5,093 nt of DNA from Actinomycetes bacterium (GTDB taxonomy: Bacteria; Actinomycetota; Actinomycetes; Actinomycetales; Microbacteriaceae): NCBI GenBank assembly GCA_021793715.1, contig JAJYSF010000108.1, positions 1 to 5,093 on the forward strand, read 5' to 3'. This document shows, piece after piece, positions 1 through 5,093 of the stretch. Position numbers and translations under genes: made by a program. Below the pieces are notes generated by a model that saw only the letters and a program-made list of their open reading frames with translations, made no database searches and was not told the origin of the DNA. How positions within the stretch are numbered: position 1 is the first letter of the stretch; each line of letters begins with the position of its first letter.

Positions 1-479
1 ATGTGTCAGACGGCGCCCTCGTCGCCCGGCTCGACGAGTGGCTGAGCGCCGACCTGCGGCAACCGTCACTCCACAACATCGACCTCGTCACGGCGCTGAA
101 GCGGATCCTGCCCTGGCCAGACGCGGCGCGACTGGGCGCCCTCGCTCCCGAACACCTCGCAGTGCCGTCAGGCTCGAGCGTGCGCATCGAGTATCCCGAG
201 GATCCCGATGCCCGCCCTGTCGTCGCCGTGAAGCTGCAGGAGGTGTTCGGGCTCGCCGAAACACCACGACTTGCGGACGGCCGCATTCCCGTGCAGTTCC
301 ACCTGCTCTCCCCGGCGCGGCGACCGCTTGCCGTCACGGACGACCTGGCGTCCTTCTGGAACGGCCCATACCAAGAGGTCCGGAAGGAGATGCGCGGCCG
401 CTACCCCAAGCACCCGTGGCCCGAGGATCCGTGGACCGCGCCCGCCACCGCGCGCACGAATCGCGCGCTGCGGAGATAG
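1..479 (+). CDS. hrpB: ATP-dependent helicase HrpB, C-terminal part (5' end outside window)
   Basis: This is the last 158 residues of an HrpB-type DEAH-box (superfamily 2) helicase. The family is usually a little over 800 residues, so the RecA-like motor domains lie outside the window to the left. The frame is open to the window edge, and the GTG at 3 is just an internal codon. The visible part is the HrpB C-terminal domain. Recognisable are the ILPWPDAARL segment (about residues 35-44), the SVRIEYP strand, the VKLQEVFGLAETPRL block, the HLLSPARRPLAVTDDL block and the terminal motif FWNGPYQEVRKEMRGRYPKH followed by WPEDPW. These closely match what I recall of enterobacterial HrpB. The cellular role of HrpB is poorly defined; RNA helicase activity is assumed from the family. 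The next gene starts 10 bases after the TAG stop, so the two are probably co-transcribed. The family call is firm; the function is not. Confidence 0.93.
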   Translation, partial: VSDGALVARLDEWLSADLRQPSLHNIDLVTALKRILPWPDAARLGALAPEHLAVPSGSSVRIEYPEDPDARPVVAVKLQEVFGLAETPRLADGRIPVQFHLLSPARRPLAVTDDLASFWNGPYQEVRKEMRGRYPKHPWPEDPWTAPATARTNRALRR

Positions 480-489
480 AGTCTGGCCA
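477..489 (+). promoter_or_regulatory. Possible leaderless-type -10 before the hydrolase gene
   Basis: TAGAGT at 477-482 fits the actinobacterial -10 pattern TANNNT and lies 7 bases before the ATG at 490, so transcription could begin at or next to the start codon. Its first three bases are the hrpB stop codon, so chance is a real alternative. No convincing -35 hexamer is visible 16-18 bases upstream. Confidence 0.2.
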
Positions 490-1134
490 ATGATTTCGCG
501 GTCAACGTATTTCCATTCAGCATCGCGCCCGCGGACGCAGGCGTGGCCCACGTCGGAGGATGCTGATGAGTTCGTCGCATTCGACCCGCGTCTGTCGGCG
601 TCCGTTTCGGCGAAGCGCGTTCCGCCCGCGTCTCACTCGATGTACTTCGCCCATTCCTACGGCGCCGTCGTCGCGGCCCTCGCACACCGGGCGCATCGCG
701 CGGCGGCGCTCGTATTCGTCGAGCCGGCGTTCTATGATCTCGCACGCGGGGAGCCCTCCGTCGAGACACATATTCAGGCCATCGAGGATGCGCACGGTGC
801 GTTGCAGCGCGACGGCCTGTGGGCCTTCTGGCAACGCGTGCGCCCACTCATGTTCGGCGGCCCTGCGAGCTCGTCGTCGTGGGAACGGGAACGCGCGACT
901 GCGGAGTCGTTCAGCGCTCGATCCCTCCCCTGGGGACATGGCATCGATCTCGAGTGGTTCGCAGGGACACCGACGCTCGTCGTGACGGGCGGCTGGAACG
1001 AGCAGTACGAGATCATTGCCGCTCGCTTCATCGAGGTCGGCGCCGAACATCTTGTCTTGCCCGGCCACGGGCACCGCCCGATGGATCATCCGGAATTCGT
1101 CCGCGCCGTCTCAGAGTTTCGCCGCGGCTGCTAA
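490..1134 (+). CDS. Small alpha/beta-hydrolase-like protein with a degenerate oxyanion motif
   Basis: A 214-residue alpha/beta-hydrolase-fold protein, substrate unknown. The nucleophile elbow reads AHSYGA, with the likely catalytic serine at residue 56 (bases 655-657). The catalytic histidine is H195 in PGHGHR (or H193). After the penultimate strand TLVVTGG comes WNEQYE (169-174), where the acid would normally sit. It offers Asn-Glu rather than a plain Asp, so E171 is only a candidate. Near the N-terminus, where this fold usually carries HG followed by glycines (an HGAGR-like stretch), the sequence reads HSASR (residues 9-13). That would weaken the oxyanion hole. H9 to S56 is only 47 residues, which is short for the fold. 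I chose the ATG at 490 because the frame upstream overlaps hrpB and carries no family signal. GGAGA at 472-476 is a distant RBS, and TAGAGT at 477-482 is a possible -10 for a leaderless message. It may be a functional relative, or a gene decaying at its 5' end. Confidence 0.75.
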   Translation: MISRSTYFHSASRPRTQAWPTSEDADEFVAFDPRLSASVSAKRVPPASHSMYFAHSYGAVVAALAHRAHRAAALVFVEPAFYDLARGEPSVETHIQAIEDAHGALQRDGLWAFWQRVRPLMFGGPASSSSWERERATAESFSARSLPWGHGIDLEWFAGTPTLVVTGGWNEQYEIIAARFIEVGAEHLVLPGHGHRPMDHPEFVRAVSEFRRGC

Positions 1135-1155
1135 CTGAGGCTCAGGCCACCTCAG
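1135..1155. terminator. Small inverted repeat between convergent genes, possible weak bidirectional terminator
   Basis: CTGAGG (1135-1140) and CCTCAG (1150-1155) form a perfect 6-bp inverted repeat with a 9-base loop. It lies directly after the hydrolase stop (1132-1134) and overlaps the lipoprotein stop (1152-1154). The position between two convergent 3' ends suits a shared terminator. The stem is short and there is no T-run on either side, so it is at best a weak one. Confidence 0.3.
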
Positions 1156-1601
1156 CCCGTGAGGATCGAGAACGCGACCGGGATCTGCTCGCCGTCGGAG
1201 CTCATCATGACTGAGATGCCCGCGACGTCCGCCATCCCGTCGGCGGTCGAGGAGAGGTCTACGAAGTCGCCCGTGCACTCGACCTCCTCCGAGGCGCCGG
1301 TCGGTCCGTCGGCCTCGGCGTCTGTCGTGATCTCCCACGCGATTGTCGCGCGATGCCCGTCCCCGAGGCATGCCGCACGGATCACCGCGATGTCGGTCGG
1401 CTCCTCCGTCCAGTCGAAGGACGCGCCGTTCGGCTCCGCACCCACCTGAGCCCCCGTGCCGAAGTCTGTGTCCGACATCGGCGGGCGCTCGGAGATCGAC
1501 GCGAACCAGTCATCCGATTCGTCTTGGGTCGGCTCGCTCGCGCATCCGGCGAGGGTGACGGCGGCGACGGCCAGGATCGGGAACACAAGGGATCTCGACA
1601 T
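1152..1601 (-). CDS. Small secreted lipoprotein of unknown function
   Basis: A 149-residue protein with a clear type II signal peptide: short basic N-terminus (MSRS), hydrophobic core at about residues 5-18, and lipobox LAGC with the lipidated cysteine at C20. It should be diacylated and held on the outer face of the cytoplasmic membrane. After cleavage comes an acidic, flexible stretch (about 21-60, rich in D, E, S, T and P), then a small domain with likely beta-strands (IAVIRAACLG, RATIAWEI, IPVAFSIL). C78 and C109 are the only other cysteines and could form a disulfide. I do not recognise the domain and assign no function. The frame stays open upstream to 1745, but the start at 1601 puts the signal peptide at the N-terminus, whereas an upstream start would bury it behind about 48 basic residues overlapping the DUF1992 gene. 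It lies 35 bases after the DUF1992 stop and probably ends that transcription unit. Confidence 0.88.
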   Translation of the reverse strand: MSRSLVFPILAVAAVTLAGCASEPTQDESDDWFASISERPPMSDTDFGTGAQVGAEPNGASFDWTEEPTDIAVIRAACLGDGHRATIAWEITTDAEADGPTGASEEVECTGDFVDLSSTADGMADVAGISVMMSSDGEQIPVAFSILTG

Positions 1602-1613
1602 CACGTCACCGTA
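1602..1613 (-). promoter_or_regulatory. Possible leaderless-type -10 for the lipoprotein gene
   Basis: Read on the minus strand, TACGGT (1613-1608) fits TANNNT and is followed by six bases, GACGTG, and then the ATG at 1601. The layout mirrors TATACT-GACGGC-ATG before the DUF1992 gene. No -35 match is seen. The GGTGA that overlaps it could instead act as a close, weak RBS on a longer transcript. Confidence 0.25.
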
Positions 1614-1637
1614 TCGCTGTCCAGGGCGATACCCGGT
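1608..1637 (-). promoter_or_regulatory. Inverted repeat in the gap before the lipoprotein gene (operator or RBS-masking hairpin)
   Basis: GTATCGC (1611-1617) and GCGATAC (1626-1632) form a perfect 7-bp inverted repeat around an 8-base loop. ACC (1608-1610) can add three more pairs with GGT (1635-1637) across a 2-base bulge. It occupies almost the whole gap between the DUF1992 stop and the lipoprotein ATG at 1601. Its start-proximal arm covers the weak RBS-like GGTGA (1610-1606) and the possible -10 TACGGT (1613-1608, minus strand). As DNA it could be an operator; as RNA it could mask the start region. A terminator is less likely because no T-run follows. Confidence 0.45.
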
Positions 1638-2197
1638 CAGCGCGCGCCGCCGAGCCATCGGCGGCGCCACCCGCGCCTCGGGACCGCGCTGGGTCGCTGT
1701 TCCTCGGTGACCCGCTCGCGTCGCGCCGCGCGCCGATCCCGCCACGCCCGAAGGTCGTCGTCGACGTCGTGTAGCGGCGTCACCACGGGCGGTCCGCCCT
1801 CCAACTGCATCCGCGCCCGCTTGACGCGGCGGTTGAACTCCTCGAGGTGGGCTCGCACGTCCTCTTCGCGCGAGAACTCATCGAGCGTGGCCTCCATTGC
1901 ACGGTGTTCGTTTCGCAATTGGATCGCCGGCGGTGCCAGACCCGTGAGATTCTCGCGCTCGATCTTCCGCCGAATCCACCAGTCAGGGTCATGTCCCCCG
2001 TCAAGCCCGTCGATCGGCTTGCCCGCGCCCGGCAGGTTGTCGAACTCACCGCGGCGCATCGCCAGCTGAATCGACGCTTCGACCGCCGAGATCCGCTCTT
2101 CGCGCGTCGTCCACTGCGGCGGTCCGGTGTGCTGCTCTTCGGACTCTCCGTCTCGTTCCGCGCGGTATCGCGCAGCGTCTGCACGCGGATCCGACAT
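1637..2197 (-). CDS. DUF1992 / DnaJ homologue subfamily C member 28 conserved-domain protein
   Basis: A 186-residue soluble protein with the domain named DUF1992, also called the DnaJC28 conserved domain. The signature GEFDNLPGAGKPI is at residues 50-62, preceded by the amphipathic helix of EERISAVEASIQLAMRRG (33-50). It is followed by DPDWWIRRKIERE (70-82) and a charged helical region with IQLRNEHRAMEATLDEF (92-108). No J-domain with an HPD motif is present, so the DnaJ name reflects family history, not visible co-chaperone function. Biochemical function is unknown. The extremes look disordered: an acidic and polar N-terminus to about residue 30, and a C-terminal tail rich in arginine (RRGWRRRW). 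The ATG at 2197 follows the helR stop by 40 bases and has no RBS, but a perfect TANNNT hexamer lies six bases upstream, suggesting a leaderless message. The family call is firm. Confidence 0.9.
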   Translation of the reverse strand: MSDPRADAARYRAERDGESEEQHTGPPQWTTREERISAVEASIQLAMRRGEFDNLPGAGKPIDGLDGGHDPDWWIRRKIERENLTGLAPPAIQLRNEHRAMEATLDEFSREEDVRAHLEEFNRRVKRARMQLEGGPPVVTPLHDVDDDLRAWRDRRAARRERVTEEQRPSAVPRRGWRRRWLGGAR

Positions 2198-2209
2198 GCC
2201 GTCAGTATA
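2198..2209 (-). promoter_or_regulatory. Putative leaderless promoter -10 (TATACT) for the DUF1992 gene
   Basis: On the minus strand TATACT (2209-2204) matches five of six bases of the -10 consensus TATAAT and is followed by GACGGC and then the ATG at 2197. This puts the expected transcription start at the ATG itself, as in actinobacterial leaderless genes. No Shine-Dalgarno sequence is present in the gap. A -35 is not evident; TACCGG lies at the 17-base spacing. It implies that the DUF1992-lipoprotein pair can be expressed apart from helR. Confidence 0.45.
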
Positions 2210-2237
2210 CGCCGCGCCGCCCTGGCCCGGTAGGCGG

Positions 2238-4376
2238 TCAGGACGTGAGGATCACGAGCTCCGAGGTGGCACGTGTCATCGCGACGTAGCGATCGACCGC
2301 ACCCGTGACGCCGTCGCCGAAGGACTCGGGATCCACGAGCACGACGAGGTCGAACTCGAGTCCCTTCGCCTCCGGCGGTGTCAGCGCCGTGACGCGGGGC
2401 AGGGGCGGCACGTCGGCGGATCCGATCACGCACGCCACGCCCGCATCGTGCTCGCCGAGCCATCGCTCGAGGATCGTCGCGAGGTCGCCCACCCGAGCGT
2501 GCTGGACGGGGCGCCCCGTCTCGCGCACCGACGTCGGCACGTTCGCGTCTGGGAGTGCCGTGCGGATGACCGGCGCCGCTTCCGCCATGATCTCCGCGGG
2601 CGTGCGGTAGTTGATCGTCAGCTCCGCGACCGTCGACCGGGCGATCCCCAGCGAGGTCAGTCGCTGCTGCCACGTCTCCGTGAATCCGTGGCGTGCCTGC
2701 GCGCGATCCCCCACGATCGTGAAGCTCTTCGACGGGCACCGCCGGATCAGCATGCGCCATTCCGCGGGCGACAGCTCCTGCGCCTCATCCACAATCACAT
2801 GTGCGAACGGGCCGGCGAGGGCGTCGGTGGGGAGCGTGGGCAACGCGCCCGGGTCAATCAGGCGCTCCTGCATATCCGACGCGTCGAGCATCAGCGACGT
2901 GCCTTCTCCGTCCTCGTCCGCGTCGTGCAGGTACTCCACGACGGTTTCGATCCGCTCGCGTTCCGCGGTGAGGGCGCGCGCATGCGCCAGGCGGCGCTCC
3001 GTGGCGGCCGGATCGCCGATGAGGTCGCGTGCCGCGTCCAGCAGCGGAAGATCGGCGAGCGTCCAGGCCGTTCCCTCGGTGCGACGGATCCGTTCGGCGT
3101 CGTCATCCGAAAGCCACGCGGCGTGACGCGCGATGAGCGGCGGTGAAGTCCACAGCGCGGCCACCAGCCCGGCGGGCGACAGCATCGGCCAGACGCGGTC
3201 GAACGTCTCGCGCAGGCCCGAATGATGCTCGAGCTCTCGTCGAGCGAGGTGCGGCGGCATCTCGGTCACCTTCGCGGTGACCAGATCGAGCAGCTGGTTC
3301 CACACCGCGTCCCGTGCCTCGTTATGGGGCGTCCCGTCATCGGCCGCTTCGAGAGCCTCGGCCCATTCGTCCGGTTCGATGTCGATGTCTGCCCACGATG
3401 TCGCCACGACCGTCGGCTCGTCGGGAACGCGCTCGTACTCGCGCACGATCGTCGCGATCGTGTGCTCCCACTCGGTCCGCCCCTTGATCGCCGCCACCCG
3501 CGGATCCGCTTCGACTGACGCGCCGTCTCCCTCGGCGACGAGTCGGCGTAGCGTGGCGATTCGCACGCTGTCCTCGCCGAGACTCGGCAGCACGTCGTCG
3601 ACGTACGAGAGGTAACGGTCATTCGGCCCGAGGAACAGCACGCCTCCGCCCGTCCGCGACACGCGCGCGTCCGCGTACAGCAGGTAGGCCGCGCGGTGGA
3701 GCGCCGCCACGGTCTTGCCCGTGCCCGGCCCGCCGTCGACCACGAGCGCGTCGCGGGACCCCGCACGGATGATGCGGTCCTGATCGGCCTGGATGGTTCC
3801 GAGTACGTCACGCATTCGGGGCGAGCGGGATCCGCCGAGGCTCCGGATGAACGCGGAGTGCTCGTCGAGCGCGCGCGAATCGGTCGGCAGCTGCGGGTCG
3901 AACACCTCGTCCCAGAAGTCGACGACGTGCCCGAGCTGCCAGAGGAAGCGTCGCCGCATCGCGAGCCCCATCGGATCCTCGTGCGTGGCCCCGAAGAACG
4001 GCTCGGCGGCCGGCGCGCGCCAGTCCACGAGCAGACGCTTCCCCTCGGGAGAGACGAGTCCGGTGCGACCGATGTAGAGCTCCTCGCCGCCGTCCGCCGG
4101 CACGATCTTGCCGAGACACAGGTCTCGGGTGAAGCGACGCAGGACGGTTTGACGCGACACCAGACGATGCACGGCGATATCGCGGTCCATGGCGTCCTGG
4201 CCCGCGCCTCCGTTCGCACGACGCGCGTCGGAGAGACGTCGCTCGACGTCCGCGCGCGCCGCCTCGAGCGCGCGGTCGATCTCGCGCAGGCGCGCGTCGT
4301 CGTCCGAATCGATCGCCGGTGCGGACGACGACGAACGGTTCTGCGTGCGGCGGGAGGCAGATGTGGGTTCAGTCAC
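2238..4376 (-). CDS. helR: HelR/HelD-type RNA polymerase recycling motor ATPase
   Basis: A 712-residue UvrD-like superfamily-1 ATPase of the HelD family, actinobacterial (class II, HelR-like) branch. Such proteins bind RNA polymerase through its channels and use ATP to eject nucleic acid; HelR in mycobacteria and Streptomyces also protects against rifampicin. Visible in order: an N-terminal antiparallel coiled coil at about 26-85 with a non-acidic tip (ANGGAGQ); the HelD-typical YIGRTGLVSP and LLVDWRAPAAEPFF (101-128); a Q-motif-like TIQADQDRIIR (194-204); Walker A GGPGTGKT (215-222); a HelD-specific insertion (about 260-520) ending in an acidic stretch DADEDGEGTSLMLDASDM (485-502); Walker B VDEAQE (529-534); GDRAQ (556-560); NYRTP (589-593); KGLEFD (671-676); YVAMTRAT (697-704). 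All ATPase motifs are intact, and the length is near the usual 700-770. I chose the GTG at 4376: it has GGAG at 4384-4381 four bases upstream, and the open frame beyond it is non-homologous antisense of dgt. Confidence 0.92.
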   Translation of the reverse strand: MTEPTSASRRTQNRSSSSAPAIDSDDDARLREIDRALEAARADVERRLSDARRANGGAGQDAMDRDIAVHRLVSRQTVLRRFTRDLCLGKIVPADGGEELYIGRTGLVSPEGKRLLVDWRAPAAEPFFGATHEDPMGLAMRRRFLWQLGHVVDFWDEVFDPQLPTDSRALDEHSAFIRSLGGSRSPRMRDVLGTIQADQDRIIRAGSRDALVVDGGPGTGKTVAALHRAAYLLYADARVSRTGGGVLFLGPNDRYLSYVDDVLPSLGEDSVRIATLRRLVAEGDGASVEADPRVAAIKGRTEWEHTIATIVREYERVPDEPTVVATSWADIDIEPDEWAEALEAADDGTPHNEARDAVWNQLLDLVTAKVTEMPPHLARRELEHHSGLRETFDRVWPMLSPAGLVAALWTSPPLIARHAAWLSDDDAERIRRTEGTAWTLADLPLLDAARDLIGDPAATERRLAHARALTAERERIETVVEYLHDADEDGEGTSLMLDASDMQERLIDPGALPTLPTDALAGPFAHVIVDEAQELSPAEWRMLIRRCPSKSFTIVGDRAQARHGFTETWQQRLTSLGIARSTVAELTINYRTPAEIMAEAAPVIRTALPDANVPTSVRETGRPVQHARVGDLATILERWLGEHDAGVACVIGSADVPPLPRVTALTPPEAKGLEFDLVVLVDPESFGDGVTGAVDRYVAMTRATSELVILTS

Positions 4377-4383
4377 GTTGCTC

Positions 4384-4400
4384 CATTCTGCGGCATTCTG
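4384..4400. repeat. Direct repeat CATTCTG-CGG-CATTCTG upstream of helR
   Basis: Two identical heptamers, 4384-4390 and 4394-4400, lie 10 bp apart start to start, so both face the same side of the helix. On the helR strand each reads CAGAATG, and each contains CAGAAT, which matches four of six bases of the -10 consensus. The pair ends eight bases before the helR start codon. It may be a tandem protein-binding site or two overlapping candidate -10 elements; neither has a good -35. Confidence 0.4.
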
Positions 4401-4434
4401 TGACGGCAGGCGCCGCGAGGGTGGCGCGCCCGCG

Positions 4435-4463
4435 GTGACCTGCGGCCGGGAATGCGACAGGAT
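4435..4463 (+). promoter_or_regulatory. Weak candidate promoter for dgt
   Basis: GTGACC (4435-4440) matches four of six bases of the -35 consensus. After a 17-base spacer comes CAGGAT (4458-4463), a poor -10 with three of six matches. Transcription would begin close to the ATG at 4470. The same CAGGAT contains the AGGA that reads well as an RBS (7-base spacing), so a promoter further upstream with a leadered message is equally possible. Confidence 0.22.
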
Positions 4464-4469
4464 GGGCCC

Positions 4470-5093
4470 ATGATGAGCCACGATCCGCGCACGGGACGTC
4501 GCGCCGAAGAAGCGCTCGATGAGTTCCAGCTCGCCGAGGACAACCCGCACTTCCGCGTCGACATCGAGCGCATCCGCTTCTCGCCGTACTTCTCGCGTCT
4601 GTCGGCCGTCACCCAGGTGATCGCGCAGACGGGCGCCGGCCTCGCCGTGCACAACCGGCTCACGCATTCCGTGAAGGTGTCGGCCGTCGCGCGCGCCATC
4701 GCGATGCACCTTCACCGCGACGAGGGTGCCATGGGCGACGTCGTCGCCGAGCTCGGCGGCTGCCATCCGGTCGTCGTCCAGGCCGCGTCGGCGGCGCACG
4801 ACGTCGGCCACCCGCCGTTCGGTCATCTCGGAGAGCAGACGCTCGATCGGCTGGCGCGCGGACGCTTCCAGCTGACCGAGGGCTTCGAGGGGAACGCGCA
4901 GACCTACCGGATCCTGGCACGACTCGACGAACACAACACGCCCGGTGTCGGCCTGAACCTCACGCGCGCCGTCCGTGCGGCGGTGCTGAAGTACCCGTGG
5001 CTGCGCGGCGACGGCGGAACGCGCCGCGGGGCCGCGAGCGGCAAGTACTCGATGTACGCCGTGGACCTGCATGACGCGGAGGATGCGCTCAGC
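4470..5093 (+). CDS. dgt: Deoxyguanosinetriphosphate triphosphohydrolase (dGTPase), N-terminal part, 3' end outside window
   Basis: The first 208 residues of an HD-superfamily dNTP triphosphohydrolase, which splits dGTP (often dNTPs more widely) to the deoxynucleoside and triphosphate in the cytosol. The frame is open to the window edge; the family is usually about 400-500 residues. Visible signatures in order are FSRLSAVTQV (41-50), NRLTHSVKVS (62-71) with metal ligand H66, the HD motif AHDVGHPPFGH (109-119) with H110 and D111, GFEGNAQTYRIL (138-149), GLNLTRA (161-167) and KYPWLRG (174-180). The remaining HD metal ligand, an Asp, should lie beyond the window. The start could be either ATG of the pair at 4470 and 4473; AGGA at 4459-4462 is seven bases before the first. 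The gene is divergent from helR. In actinobacteria dgt often precedes dnaG, so primase may follow off the right edge; that is inference. The family call is firm. Confidence 0.93.
   Translation, partial: MMSHDPRTGRRAEEALDEFQLAEDNPHFRVDIERIRFSPYFSRLSAVTQVIAQTGAGLAVHNRLTHSVKVSAVARAIAMHLHRDEGAMGDVVAELGGCHPVVVQAASAAHDVGHPPFGHLGEQTLDRLARGRFQLTEGFEGNAQTYRILARLDEHNTPGVGLNLTRAVRAAVLKYPWLRGDGGTRRGAASGKYSMYAVDLHDAEDALS

Larger units (their letters stand above)
4377..4469. promoter_or_regulatory. Divergent helR/dgt intergenic region
   Basis: These 93 bases separate the GTG of helR (minus strand) from the ATG of dgt (plus strand) and should hold both promoters. Visible elements are the CATTCTG direct repeat near helR, the GC-rich palindrome GGCGCGCC at 4423-4430, and a bulged hairpin of CCGC (4413-4416) and GGG (4419-4421) against CCC (4429-4431) and GCGG (4432-4435). 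The RBS AGGA of dgt is at 4459-4462. I looked for the 19-bp rifamycin-associated element known upstream of many helR genes and saw nothing like its GGGGCTTGC-type half-site. Confidence 0.55.

Noticed and set aside
271..489. Upstream in-frame extension of the hydrolase
   Set aside because: It overlaps the conserved HrpB C-terminal domain in another frame and shows arginine- and proline-rich shadow composition with no hydrolase features.
1602..1745. Upstream in-frame starts for the lipoprotein gene
   Set aside because: They would place about 48 basic residues before the signal peptide and overlap the 3' end of the DUF1992 gene.
1780..2760. Long minus-strand frame across the DUF1992 and helR genes
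   Set aside because: A shadow frame: arginine-rich, low in motif content and fully overlapped by two genes with clear family signatures in another minus-strand frame.
2127..3146. Long plus-strand frame opposite helR
   Set aside because: Antisense shadow of helR with no recognisable domain and no RBS or promoter context.
4409..4430. GGCGCC and GGCGCGCC palindromes in the helR/dgt gap
   Set aside because: Short all-GC palindromes are frequent by chance at this base composition, and nothing ties them to a known regulator.
4377..5072. Open minus-strand frame extending helR upstream for about 230 more codons, to 5072
   Set aside because: It lies antisense to dgt, whose protein sequence is clearly conserved. 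The extension has no HelD-like content and is explained by the lack of stops in GC-rich DNA. The GTG at 4376 with GGAG upstream gives a normal HelR length.

Overview
The window looks like chromosomal DNA of a high-GC actinobacterium, most likely of the Microbacteriaceae (Microbacterium-like). This rests on strong GC bias at third codon positions, a HelD/HelR protein of the actinobacterial type, an actinobacterial dGTPase with its GLNLTRA and KYPW motifs, a GTG start, and short gaps between genes. The genus is an inference. No RNA genes, mobile elements or CRISPR repeats are visible, and coding sequence fills nearly all of the window.

Left part, plus strand (1-1134): the C-terminal end of an HrpB-type ATP-dependent helicase runs in from outside the window. 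Ten bases after its stop comes a small alpha/beta-hydrolase-like protein whose N-terminal oxyanion-hole motif looks degenerate. A 17-base gap with a small inverted repeat separates it from the convergent genes.

Middle, minus strand (1152-4376): three genes read leftwards in the order helR, a DUF1992/DnaJC28-domain gene, and a small secreted lipoprotein. HelR is a superfamily-1 ATPase that frees stalled or inhibitor-bound RNA polymerase. The gaps inside this unit are 40 and 35 bases. Both hold promoter-like signals, so the two small genes may be co-transcribed with helR, transcribed on their own, or both. The 35-base gap also holds a 7-bp perfect inverted repeat that overlaps the putative -10 and RBS of the lipoprotein gene.

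Right end, plus strand (4470-5093): the N-terminal 208 residues of a dGTP triphosphohydrolase (dgt) are divergent from helR across a 93-base region. That region carries a 7-bp direct repeat with a 10-bp period close to the helR start.

No wholly new system is evident; the content is mostly housekeeping genes. The points most worth following are regulatory: the lipoprotein palindrome, the repeated arrangement of a TANNNT hexamer 6-7 nt before a start codon (leaderless-type), and the direct repeat in front of helR.
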